A stretch of 9,471 nt of DNA from Clostridia bacterium. Its GTDB lineage: Bacteria; Bacillota_A; Clostridia; Christensenellales; Aristaeellaceae. Below are positions 1-6,433 of this stretch, piece by piece; position 1 is the stretch's first letter; the number at the start of each line of letters is the position of its first letter. The stretch spans positions 1 through 9,471 of the forward strand of contig JAFUPO010000294.1 of NCBI GenBank assembly GCA_017481185.1, written 5' to 3'. The notes under the pieces were generated by a model. It was not told the origin of the DNA and did not search any database. It saw only the letters and a program-made list of their open reading frames with translations. The position numbers and the translations under genes are program-made.

Positions 1-1868
1 ATGCCGTTGACAGCGGTGATGGCCTGAGAGCGAGTATAGTCAGCCGCCAGGCACAAGCGTAGGAGGTTCAGGGTCTCCTGGCTTTCCAAATGTGCGCAGG
101 GGCCGTGCCCCATACCATCGGATAGGGCCAGCAAATGCCGCCCGCCGGGAAAGCGCATCGAGAGGATCCCGTCTCCATTGACATCTTCCATGGCCAGGGT
201 AGCCGAGCCGGTTTCCAAACGAAAAACAGGGGTTTCTTCCAGATACATCCGTCCTCTCTCCAGCTGGGTGATCTCCATAGATAAGCCTCCATGAGCCCAA
301 AGATCGCTGATGAGCCGCTGGGGCTGCCAACGGGTAAAGGCTGGCGTATCCGATTCAAGCACGCATTGCAAGTGGCCTCCTGGCCTGCGCACATAAAGCA
401 GATGAGCTGGAAAACTGGTTTCCTTGAGAACCCGTTCAATATCCATAGCTCCCTTCAGGTCGCTGAGGGACTCTCCCTGGGCGCAGGCGGAGAGGCGGCG
501 CACAGCCTGAGCCATCGCTGTTAGATGGGTGCGAATCATGTCCTGCTCCAATCGGGCGCGATTGGCCTTAATGACCTCGGCGTCTATTTCGCTCATGGCC
601 CGGGCGAGAGCGGGCAGAACCAGATGAAGCCTTTGGCAAATACAGGATGAAGCGGCGGCATAGGCCTTTATTGCTTCCTCGCCCTCCTGGCCTACCTCCC
701 AGAAGGATTCCATCAGGGGCTGCTGGTCATCGTCTGCTTCCCAGCAAGCCTTCCATTGGTCGCAGCCAGTGCACAGTGAGCGGCGCAGCGCTTGCCAGGG
801 AAGTGCGTTCTCGGGGGAGGGAAGAGTGGGCAAGCTTTGGGCCATTTCGTCAATGGCAGCCTCCCATTGGCGTAGCATCTCTCCCGCATAGGTATTCTCA
901 CGGGGACGCATATGGGGCGTCACCTGATGAATCAGCGCCTTAAGACGCTCCAGATGGGAGGCTTTTACAATGAAAAATGCCAGGGCAGCCGCAAAGGCTG
1001 CCAGCACGTGGGTTAGGATGCTGGCAGATGAGCCGATTAAAGTGGCCAAGGCGGCCGTGAGAACAAAGGTTAAGGACGCTTTGACACGGCTTTCAAGGCG
1101 GCTGATAAGCCCTGCCATCAGGCCGGAGGCGCACAGCATCAGGATAGGGGTGCTGCCATGGCCGCAAAGGGCAAGGGCGGTGCCTGTGAGAAGCCCGCCC
1201 ACGGCCCCCGCGCCGCCGCCGCAGGCATGGGCAAGGCACAGGGTTATCAGGCAGGCGGCCAACAGCCCTAGATTGACCCTAAATAGATACAGGTACCCCA
1301 TGGCGCATAGAAGCAATCCAACCACAAGGGTCAGGCAAAGCCGATCATCCCAGCCCCAGGCCTCCTTAGGCTCGCGCCAAAGCCTTGCGGCCTGGCAAAA
1401 GGCCGGCACGCAAAGGGCGGCCATAGCCATGGAAGCCAATGCTAAAAGGAGATGGGCAGGGCTTTGAACGAAGAGCGCATACAGGGCTCGAGGCAGCAGC
1501 GAAGCCGCAGCCCAAGCGCCGGAAGCCCAGTCGGATTTTTGATAGTAGAATCGCCGGGCAAAAGCAAGGATCAAGCAGCCTGCTAACTGCCAAGGATCCA
1601 GGCTCACACCCCACAGCAATCGCATCCCAAGGGCCCAAAGGCATCCCAAAAGGGGGAAAAGCGGGCTTTCGCCCATGGCGCCAGCAACGGCAACCATGGC
1701 ACAGGCGAAGGGGGAGGGGATGGCAAACAGCTGAGCGAAGCTGAACAGAAAGGCTATTAAAGCCATCATCATCGGGTGCCGTGCGGCACGATAAAGGCTA
1801 ACGAGACGAGTTCTTAGCCGGGGTTTGGGGGAAGTTGGGGGCATCCTGCGGGGAGCATTGCCTAGCAT
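1..1868 (-). CDS. spoIIE: Stage II sporulation protein E (membrane-bound PP2C phosphatase), 3' part missing
   Basis: SpoIIE is a membrane-bound PP2C-type serine phosphatase that dephosphorylates the anti-anti-sigma factor SpoIIAA, releasing sigma-F in the forespore; it also associates with the division septum. I translated the reverse complement by hand: the frame is open from the ATG at 1868-1866 to the left edge (622 codons, no stop). Residues about 32-300 are a run of hydrophobic segments, roughly ten membrane spans. A linker follows with Cys366, Cys369 and Cys375-Trp376. The start of the phosphatase domain shows DVNGDG (562-567, metal-binding Asp) and LSDGMGHG, with DGMGHG at 584-589, which corresponds to the catalytic Asp region of Bacillus SpoIIE (D610). 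The family is about 800 residues, so roughly 200 C-terminal residues lie outside the window. The start is set by an AAAGGAGG site 7 bases upstream; Met9 is a less likely alternative. It is transcribed away from the zinc-ribbon gene at 2080. Identity is confident. Confidence 0.96.
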   Translation of the reverse strand, partial: MLGNAPRRMPPTSPKPRLRTRLVSLYRAARHPMMMALIAFLFSFAQLFAIPSPFACAMVAVAGAMGESPLFPLLGCLWALGMRLLWGVSLDPWQLAGCLILAFARRFYYQKSDWASGAWAAASLLPRALYALFVQSPAHLLLALASMAMAALCVPAFCQAARLWREPKEAWGWDDRLCLTLVVGLLLCAMGYLYLFRVNLGLLAACLITLCLAHACGGGAGAVGGLLTGTALALCGHGSTPILMLCASGLMAGLISRLESRVKASLTFVLTAALATLIGSSASILTHVLAAFAAALAFFIVKASHLERLKALIHQVTPHMRPRENTYAGEMLRQWEAAIDEMAQSLPTLPSPENALPWQALRRSLCTGCDQWKACWEADDDQQPLMESFWEVGQEGEEAIKAYAAASSCICQRLHLVLPALARAMSEIDAEVIKANRARLEQDMIRTHLTAMAQAVRRLSACAQGESLSDLKGAMDIERVLKETSFPAHLLYVRRPGGHLQCVLESDTPAFTRWQPQRLISDLWAHGGLSMEITQLERGRMYLEETPVFRLETGSATLAMEDVNGDGILSMRFPGGRHLLALSDGMGHGPCAHLESQETLNLLRLCLAADYTRSQAITAVNG

Positions 1869-1903
1869 CCAATGGCCTCCTTTAACCTTTGTATCCATCC
1901 CTA

Positions 1904-1909
1904 AGTATA
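1904..1909 (-). promoter_or_regulatory. Possible -10 element for spoIIE
   Basis: On the minus strand TATACT (5 of 6 matches to TATAAT) lies about 35 bases before the spoIIE start codon, a normal leader length. No good -35 hexamer sits 16-18 bases upstream of it (CTGTGT at 17). A TTGACA lies further up (1954-1959 on the plus strand) but is 44 bases away. A poor -35 would suit a promoter that needs an activator, as Spo0A-driven sporulation promoters do, but this is inference. Confidence 0.3.
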
Positions 1910-1984
1910 GAAGGCTGATTGGATGCACACAGGGCGAACGGCGGCGCAGCAAATGTCAAAGATTTCAGAGCCAAAACGAAAAAT

Positions 1985-2029
1985 GGGATTGCTGCCGAAG
2001 GTAAAATCGGCAGAATCCCTTTTCTTTTC
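1985..2029. terminator. Bidirectional rho-independent terminator hairpin
   Basis: GGGATT (1985-1990), one bulged G, then CTGCCGA (1992-1998) pair exactly with TCGGCAG (2007-2013) and AATCCC (2014-2019) around an 8-base loop, giving a 13-bp stem. On the plus strand TTTTCTTTTC follows directly; on the minus strand ATTTTTCGTTTT follows. It lies between two divergent genes, upstream of the likely start sites of both. It would therefore stop read-through entering the spacer from either side, including any transcript from the minus-strand gene at 2288-2506. Confidence 0.8.
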
Positions 2030-2042
2030 AATCAAAATAAGG

Positions 2043-2048
2043 TATGAT
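2043..2048 (+). promoter_or_regulatory. Possible -10 element for the zinc-ribbon gene
   Basis: TATGAT matches TATAAT at 5 of 6 positions and lies 31 bases before the start codon at 2080. The -35 position at 17-base spacing (2020-2025) reads TTTTCT and falls in the T-run of the preceding terminator. It is a weak match, so the promoter is only tentative. Confidence 0.4.
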
Positions 2049-2079
2049 AGAAGTTGCTTATAAAGAAGGAGGCCATCAG

Positions 2080-2301
2080 ATGAGCGATTCAAACAAGATT
2101 CAATACGTTTGCCCCAAGTGCGGCTGCCGCTCCTATGAGGCAGACAGATTTCAGGCGGTGGGTGGCAATTTTGCCAAGCTGTTTGATATACAAAACAAAA
2201 AGTTCACCACGGTCTCCTGCCAGCGGTGCGGCTTTACCGAGCTTTACCGCAGCCAAACCGGCGACGGCATGAACATCCTGGATTTTCTTATGGGCGGTTA
2301 A
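2080..2301 (+). CDS. Small zinc-ribbon protein, COG3478/YpzJ-like (73 aa)
   Basis: This is a 73-residue protein with a split zinc ribbon: CPKC at residues 11-14 and CQRC at 47-50. The stretch between them (GGNFAKLFDIQNKKFTTVSC) and the following GF-x-E-x-Y are typical of the Firmicutes family described as predicted nucleic-acid-binding zinc-ribbon proteins (COG3478, zinc_ribbon_13). No biochemical role is established that I know of. The start at 2080 is chosen because AAGGAGG (2066-2072) stands 7 bases before it; an in-frame ATG at 2044 has no ribosome binding site and would overlap the -10 element. The stop overlaps the end of the convergent minus-strand gene by 14 bases. Family assignment is fairly sure; function is unknown. 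Confidence 0.88.
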   Translation: MSDSNKIQYVCPKCGCRSYEADRFQAVGGNFAKLFDIQNKKFTTVSCQRCGFTELYRSQTGDGMNILDFLMGG

Positions 2302-2506
2302 AATCATCCGCATCATCTTCGAAACGCTCCAAAAAAGAGCGTTCGGCAAAGGGATTTGTTCGCAGCTCATTGAGCATTTCACGGCTCCAAACGGTATTGG
2401 TGCCAAGACAGGCGTGGCAGCGGTGGCCGCAATCCGGGCAGACGCAGTCGTCCGCATCCTCAGCATGGATCATAAAGGCATCACATTCAGGGCATCCGCA
2501 GCGCAT
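2288..2506 (-). CDS. Small Cys-rich double zinc-ribbon-like protein, unknown function (72 aa)
   Basis: The 72-residue product has eight cysteines in the first 33 residues: CGCPEC (3-8), CVCPDC (21-26) and C-x-x-C (30-33), plus His14, His28 and His31. The first two clusters repeat the same CxCPxC pattern and would suit one or two zinc sites. The second half is charged and probably helical (residues 41-68, rich in Glu, Asp and Arg). I do not recognise the family. Support for a real gene: AGGAGG at 6 bases before the ATG, the ordered Cys pattern, and no other gene in this interval. It runs tail to tail with the zinc-ribbon gene at 2080, overlapping it by 14 bases, and is divergent from the GT8 gene. 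A metal-binding or nucleic-acid-binding role is a guess from the Cys pattern only. Confidence 0.75.
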   Translation of the reverse strand: MRCGCPECDAFMIHAEDADDCVCPDCGHRCHACLGTNTVWSREMLNELRTNPFAERSFLERFEDDADDFNRP

Positions 2507-2540
2507 GGGCTTCCTCCTGTGAACAAACGTTTACTCAATC

Positions 2541-2569
2541 ACTTTAACATAAACCCGAGGGTTTGACAA
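2541..2569 (-). promoter_or_regulatory. Possible promoter for the 72-aa Cys-rich gene, with a palindrome in its spacer
   Basis: On the minus strand TTGTCA (2564-2569) and TAAAGT (2541-2546) are separated by 17 bases; they match the sigma-A hexamers at 5 and 4 of 6 positions. The spacer holds AAACCC GA GGGTTT (2551-2564), a palindrome with a 2-base centre. This could be an operator shared with the divergent GT8 gene, but no regulator is visible. I could not find a convincing promoter for the GT8 gene on the plus strand. Confidence 0.35.
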
Positions 2570-2593
2570 TCCTTCTTTTAAGGGAGATTTTTT

Positions 2594-3589
2594 ATGCATA
2601 TTCTCTATGCTTCTAATGAGAACTATCTGTGCCACGCAGCGGCATCTATGGTGTCGGTGATGGAGAACAACCAGCAGGTTGAGGAACTTGACTTTTACTT
2701 GATCTCAATGGGCACAGCCCCTCAGAGCATTGAGAAAATGAAGAAGCTCGCGGCTGGCTACAACCGGTCTGTAAATGTTGTTGAATTGGCAGACTTAACG
2801 AAGCGGCTCGATTTTTCGTTTAATACACGGGGGTTTGACGTTAGCGCGCTGGCTCGACTTTTTGTTGGAACCCTTTTGCCTGCGGATGTAAGTAAAGTTA
2901 TTTATTTGGATTGCGATACCATCGTTTTGGATTCGCTTCAGGAGCTGTGGGAGACGCCTCTGGAGAACGAGCTTCTGGGAATGGTTGCTGAACCCACAGC
3001 GCCAATGAGCCGTCGGCTGTCGTTGGGCATGGATCCTTGGCAGGCTTATCACAATTCCGGCGTTTTGCTTATCGATCTTGAGGCCTGGCGGGATACGAAC
3101 GCTGAAAAAACAGTGTTTGACTATTATCAAAAAATGGGCGGCGCGCTGATCGCTCCCGATCAGGATGCGCTCAACGGCGCTTTCGCGGGCCGCATCAAGG
3201 CGCTGTCGCCTCGCTATAATTACGGCACCATCAATATTTATTATCCCTGGAAGATGCTCAAAAAGCTTTCCGGCCAGGCAGCCTACATTTCTAAGGAGGA
3301 ATATGATCTGGCGGCGGCAAAGCCAGCCATCATCCATTACCTTGGCGAGGAGCGACCCTGGCGGGAAGGAACTACCCATCCCTTTACCTGGGCTTATGAA
3401 AAGTATCTGGCTATGACCCCTTGGAAGGATACGCCTAAGGAGCAGGGATGGAAAACCTATTTTGCGTGCTTCAGGCTCTTTAACGCAGTGACCCGCCCAG
3501 TGCCTATGGTGCGCTATAAGGTGATTAACGCCCTGATCCCAGCCTTTATGAAGTGGCGGGAGAATCAACGGAAAAGGCAGAAGAAATGA
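2594..3589 (+). CDS. Glycosyltransferase family 8 protein (331 aa)
   Basis: This is a GT-A fold, retaining glycosyltransferase of family 8 (LgtC/general stress protein A type). Such enzymes usually move galactose or glucose from UDP-sugar to a growing surface glycan on the cytoplasmic side. Visible motifs: the N-terminal strand MHILYASNENY; IYLDCDTIVLD, with the metal-binding DCD at 106-108; HNSGVLLIDLEAW from 153; PDQDALN from 188; and IIHYLGEERPW from 246, whose His248 corresponds to the C-terminal metal-binding His. Residues after about 275 form a basic tail ending in RENQRKRQKK, which could touch the membrane surface. AAGGGAG precedes the ATG by 7-8 bases. It opens a coupled trio with the flippase and GT2 genes: its stop overlaps the next start as ATGA. 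Sugar and acceptor cannot be told. Confidence 0.93.
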   Translation: MHILYASNENYLCHAAASMVSVMENNQQVEELDFYLISMGTAPQSIEKMKKLAAGYNRSVNVVELADLTKRLDFSFNTRGFDVSALARLFVGTLLPADVSKVIYLDCDTIVLDSLQELWETPLENELLGMVAEPTAPMSRRLSLGMDPWQAYHNSGVLLIDLEAWRDTNAEKTVFDYYQKMGGALIAPDQDALNGAFAGRIKALSPRYNYGTINIYYPWKMLKKLSGQAAYISKEEYDLAAAKPAIIHYLGEERPWREGTTHPFTWAYEKYLAMTPWKDTPKEQGWKTYFACFRLFNAVTRPVPMVRYKVINALIPAFMKWRENQRKRQKK

Positions 3590-4842
3590 AAAAGAAATCC
3601 TTATCCCTTTCGGCCAATATGCTGTATAACTCTTTGGGCAGCCTGTTCTATCTGGGTTGTCAGTGGCTGGTTTCTGTTCTGGTGGTACGCCTGGCGGGTT
3701 ACGAAGCAGAGGGGCTTTTGATGTTGGCCATTTCTTTGACCAATATGCTGTTTTCGGTTTCAACCTTTGGCATCCGCACCTATCAGGTATCTGACCTGGA
3801 GAATAAGTTTTCCTCCACGGTTTATGTAACGACCCGGCTGCTAACAGGGGCGGGGGCACTGCTCCTATGTGTCCTTTATTGCCTGGTCACTCCGGGCTAT
3901 ACGGCGCGAGAGCAAGCCTGCATCGTGCTGTATATGGTATTTAAACTGTCTGAAAGCCAGGTAGACGTGCTCCAGGGCATCCAACAGCGAGCCTATCGGA
4001 TGGACTATATTTTTAGGTCTTTCGTGCTTAGAGGCATACTATCCCTGGCAGGGTTCTGCCTGACCCTCTATCTAACCCAGGATGTTTTATGGGCCATTGT
4101 GGTTATGGCAGCGTTGACCCTTGGGGTGGTCTGGGGTATTGATGTGCCAACCAGCCGCAGGCAGGAGTCGTTTGTCTTTCGCCCTCAGCTGCGAAAAAGC
4201 TATGAGCTGCTTCGGATTAGCTGGCCGCTGATGCTAACTTCCTTTTTATCAAATGCAGTGGTTTCCATTCCCAGAGCAGTGTTGGAGAGCCAGATGGGCA
4301 GCGAAGCTCTGGGGATTTATGGGGCAGTGGCCACTCCGGCTGTTCTGGTGCAGACCCTGTGCCTGCTGATATATAATCCTCTGATTTCTCCGATCAGCGA
4401 GGCCTATCTCCAAAGAAATCAACGGGCTTATTGGAGATTGCTACTCCGGTCGGCTGGCGCTGTGATTGCAGCTGCGACGGCGCTTATGCTGGGAGCAGCG
4501 CTGCTGGGCAGATGGGGGCTGAACCTCCTCTTTGGGCCAGAGATACTGCCCTATGCGTATCTTTTGCTGCCTGTTTTAGCAGCAACCAGCTTGATGGCTA
4601 TCAATTGGTATCTGAATATGCTTTTAACCATTGCAAGGCGTTTGAAAACAGTTATGTTTGCCAACCTGGCAGCGGTAGCTGGGGTCGCCATGGTCAGCGC
4701 CCCGGCGATTCAGGCGCAGGGAATGGCAGGTGTCAATAATGCCATGTACGTGGGGCTGGGCTTGTCCATTGTGGTGATGCTGGCAGGGCTTGCCGATGCG
4801 TGGCGTAAACAATTTGCATCTTCTTCCAAGGAGGATCTATGA
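3586..4842 (+). CDS. Wzx-like oligosaccharide flippase (MOP superfamily, 418 aa)
   Basis: A 418-residue polytopic membrane protein with about 12 hydrophobic segments spread over the whole length, as in polysaccharide-biosynthesis flippases (Wzx/RfbX type). These move a lipid-linked oligosaccharide from the inner to the outer face of the membrane. The N-terminus (SLSANMLYNSLGSLFYLGCQW) and the following VVRLAG-x-E-AEG-LLMLA stretch resemble this family, where the first helices carry the NxxYN/G-A-x-G pattern. Charged loops are short. The start is taken as the ATG at 3586, which overlaps the GT8 stop (ATGA) and gives a normal lysine-rich N-terminus; a GTG at 3553 would add 11 residues inside GT8. 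The stop overlaps the next start in the same way. Identity rests on topology, N-terminal similarity and its glycosyltransferase neighbours; an O-antigen-type or teichoic-type substrate cannot be told apart. Confidence 0.85.
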   Translation: MKKKSLSLSANMLYNSLGSLFYLGCQWLVSVLVVRLAGYEAEGLLMLAISLTNMLFSVSTFGIRTYQVSDLENKFSSTVYVTTRLLTGAGALLLCVLYCLVTPGYTAREQACIVLYMVFKLSESQVDVLQGIQQRAYRMDYIFRSFVLRGILSLAGFCLTLYLTQDVLWAIVVMAALTLGVVWGIDVPTSRRQESFVFRPQLRKSYELLRISWPLMLTSFLSNAVVSIPRAVLESQMGSEALGIYGAVATPAVLVQTLCLLIYNPLISPISEAYLQRNQRAYWRLLLRSAGAVIAAATALMLGAALLGRWGLNLLFGPEILPYAYLLLPVLAATSLMAINWYLNMLLTIARRLKTVMFANLAAVAGVAMVSAPAIQAQGMAGVNNAMYVGLGLSIVVMLAGLADAWRKQFASSSKEDL

Positions 4843-5615
4843 ACCATACCTTCGCCATCTGTGCGTACAAGGAAAGCCCCTATCTGGAGGCCTGCATCCA
4901 GTCTGTTTTGGCTCAGCGAGAGGATAGCCAGGTGATCCTCTGCACCTCCACGCCCAATCAGCTGATCGAAGGTTTAGCAACCAAGTACGGGCTTTCGCTG
5001 CACATTAATAACGCGCCAAGCTCTATCCATGGCGACTGGAATTTTGCGCTGTCCATGGCGAAGGGGGAGTATGTGACCCTGTGCCACCAGGATGATATTT
5101 ACGAGCCTGGCTATTGCGATGCAGTAAAGAAGGCTGTTCAAAAGGGTTTTCTGGTTTTTTTCAGCGACTATTGGGAATTGCGGGGCAAAAACAAGTGCTC
5201 CGGCGGCAAGCTGCTTTTAATCAAACGCATGCTGCTTTCCCCTCTGCGGGTAAAGGCCTTTCAGGGCCTGCGCTGGGCGAAGCGCTTTGCGCTCCGGTTT
5301 GGCTGCGGCATCTGCTGCCCGTCTGTCACATTCCATATGCCCTCTATGCCCAAACCCTTGTTTCAGGCAGGCTTTAAGAGTGACCTGGACTGGCAGGCCT
5401 GGGAAAAGCTTTCGACTCAAAGGGGGCGGTTTGCCTATGAACCCCGGCGGCTGATGTGCCACCGTATCCACGAAGAATCTGAAACCAGCCGGATCATTGG
5501 CGAAAACCAGCGGGGCAAGGAAGATTATCAGATGTTTCTGAAATTCTGGCCGCCGTTTATTGCTAAAATGCTGACGCGCTTTTACAGCGCCAGCGAAAAG
5601 AGCAACAGCCTGTAA
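4839..5615 (+). CDS. Glycosyltransferase family 2 protein (258 aa)
   Basis: This is a GT2-type inverting glycosyltransferase with a GT-A fold. The N-terminus reads FAICAYKESPYLEACIQSVLAQ (residues 5 onward), the usual nucleotide-binding strand and helix. It is followed by the acceptor-side GDWNFALSMAKGEY segment and HQDDIYEP, where the DXD-like metal site is at about 85-87. DLDW at 182-185 and HRIHEES at 208-214 fit the catalytic-base and late histidine regions. It has no membrane span. CAAGGAGG stands 6 bases before the ATG, and the start overlaps the flippase stop (ATGA), so the three genes 2594-5615 should be co-transcribed. Together they would extend and export a lipid-linked glycan. The donor sugar cannot be inferred. 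The stretch at residues 120-160 is rich in Leu, Arg and Lys and has several cysteines. Confidence 0.9.
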   Translation: MNHTFAICAYKESPYLEACIQSVLAQREDSQVILCTSTPNQLIEGLATKYGLSLHINNAPSSIHGDWNFALSMAKGEYVTLCHQDDIYEPGYCDAVKKAVQKGFLVFFSDYWELRGKNKCSGGKLLLIKRMLLSPLRVKAFQGLRWAKRFALRFGCGICCPSVTFHMPSMPKPLFQAGFKSDLDWQAWEKLSTQRGRFAYEPRRLMCHRIHEESETSRIIGENQRGKEDYQMFLKFWPPFIAKMLTRFYSASEKSNSL

Positions 5616-5632
5616 AGGAAGTCTTGGCAATC

Positions 5633-5661
5633 TTGACAAGGTTCGACAGGTTCGCTAGAAT
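5633..5661 (+). promoter_or_regulatory. Sigma-A-type promoter for the GT2/DUF2304 pair
   Basis: TTGACA (5633-5638) and TAGAAT (5656-5661) are separated by exactly 17 bases, the best promoter match on the plus strand of this window. It lies about 38 bases before the start at 5699. The spacer contains TTCGACA (5642-5648), the exact reverse complement of the Spo0A-box core TGTCGAA, and a direct repeat AGGTTCG with a 9-base period (5639-5645 and 5648-5654). These suggest, without proving, regulated expression separate from the upstream trio. No terminator is visible between 5615 and the promoter, so read-through is also possible. Confidence 0.75.
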
Positions 5662-5698
5662 GATCGATATATGAGTTCCATGATCGGAGGCTTGCCGT

Positions 5699-6433
5699 AT
5701 GCAAAAGCTGCTTGTTATTATACCTGCCTATAATGAACAGGCTGCCATACGTAACACCGTAGAGGATCTGAAAGCCAACTGCCCTCAGGCGGATTATGTG
5801 GTGGTCAATGATTGCTCCAAGGATCAGACCCTTCAGGTGCTGAGAGAGGCGGAGATGAATTATCTGGATCTTCCCCTCAACCTGGGCATTGGCGGCGGCG
5901 TTCAGACAGGTTTCAAATACGCCCAGCAGAATGGCTATGATATAGCCGTACAATTCGATGGAGACGGCCAACACTGCGCCGATTATATCAAGCATATCGT
6001 TCAGCCGATTCTTGACGGCGAAGCAGACATGGTCGTTGGAAGCCGCTTTCTCCCTTCAAATAAAGAAAATACAGGTTTTCAATCCTCCTGTATGCGCCGC
6101 TTGGGTATCAGAATCATCAGCAAGCTGATCAGGCTGTGTACGGGAAAAACCATCTACGATACCACCAGCGGCTTCAGAGCCTTCTCTAAGCCCATGATCG
6201 CGCTGTTTGCCAACAATTACGCCCAGGATTATCCTGAGCCCGAAGCGCTGATCACGGCTATTTATAACGGTTTCAGGGTAAAAGAAGTGGCTGTTATGAT
6301 GAATGAGCGCCAGGGTGGCGTAAGCTCTATCAGCACCCTTAAATCAGCCTATTACATGATCAAGGTCACGCTAGCCATTCTCATCATTGGTATGCGTCTG
6401 AGCGGCCGGCGGGGAGGCAAGAGCCATGTCTGA
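5699..6433 (+). CDS. Polyprenyl-phosphate-type glycosyltransferase, GT2 / DPM1-like (244 aa)
   Basis: GT2 enzymes of this subgroup resemble dolichyl-phosphate mannose synthase; they usually transfer a sugar from a nucleotide donor to a polyprenyl phosphate on the inner membrane face. Visible: VIIPAYNEQ (7-14), VVNDCSKD at 35-42, the glycine-rich NLGIGGGVQTGF from 61, FDGDGQH with DGDGQH at 87-92 (metal and donor site), GSRF at 114-117, DTTSGFRA at 154-161, YPEPE at 178-182 and ERQGGVSS near 203-210. Only a short hydrophobic stretch lies near 222-233, so there is no real membrane domain; the adjoining DUF2304 gene may serve that purpose. CGGAGG lies 8 bases before the ATG. The stop overlaps the DUF2304 start by 8 bases. 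The sugar is unknown. Confidence 0.93.
   Translation: MQKLLVIIPAYNEQAAIRNTVEDLKANCPQADYVVVNDCSKDQTLQVLREAEMNYLDLPLNLGIGGGVQTGFKYAQQNGYDIAVQFDGDGQHCADYIKHIVQPILDGEADMVVGSRFLPSNKENTGFQSSCMRRLGIRIISKLIRLCTGKTIYDTTSGFRAFSKPMIALFANNYAQDYPEPEALITAIYNGFRVKEVAVMMNERQGGVSSISTLKSAYYMIKVTLAILIIGMRLSGRRGGKSHV

Noticed and set aside
970..1744. Two plus-strand open frames of 165 and 101 codons
   Set aside because: They lie opposite the membrane domain of spoIIE and show Arg/Ala/Pro-rich low-information sequence, typical of antisense frames.
2044..2079. Earlier ATG start for the zinc-ribbon gene
   Set aside because: No ribosome binding site precedes it, and it overlaps the proposed -10 element; the ATG at 2080 has AAGGAGG at ideal spacing.
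2323..2343. AACGCTC / GAGCGTT inverted repeat after the zinc-ribbon gene
   Set aside because: It lies in the coding part of the minus-strand gene, has a 7-bp stem and no T-run on either strand, so it is not a convincing terminator.
2563..2568. TTGACA as a -35 for the GT8 gene
   Set aside because: It stands only 25 bases before the start codon, so a -10 at 17 bases spacing would abut the ATG at 2594.
2795..3859. A 354-codon open frame on the minus strand across the GT8 gene
   Set aside because: It is antisense to well-supported GT8 and flippase genes, is rich in Pro, Arg and Leu without domain motifs, and has no ribosome binding site of note.
5217..5995. Two minus-strand open frames of about 140 codons
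   Set aside because: They are antisense to the GT2 genes and carry no recognisable motif; one crosses the GT2 promoter region.
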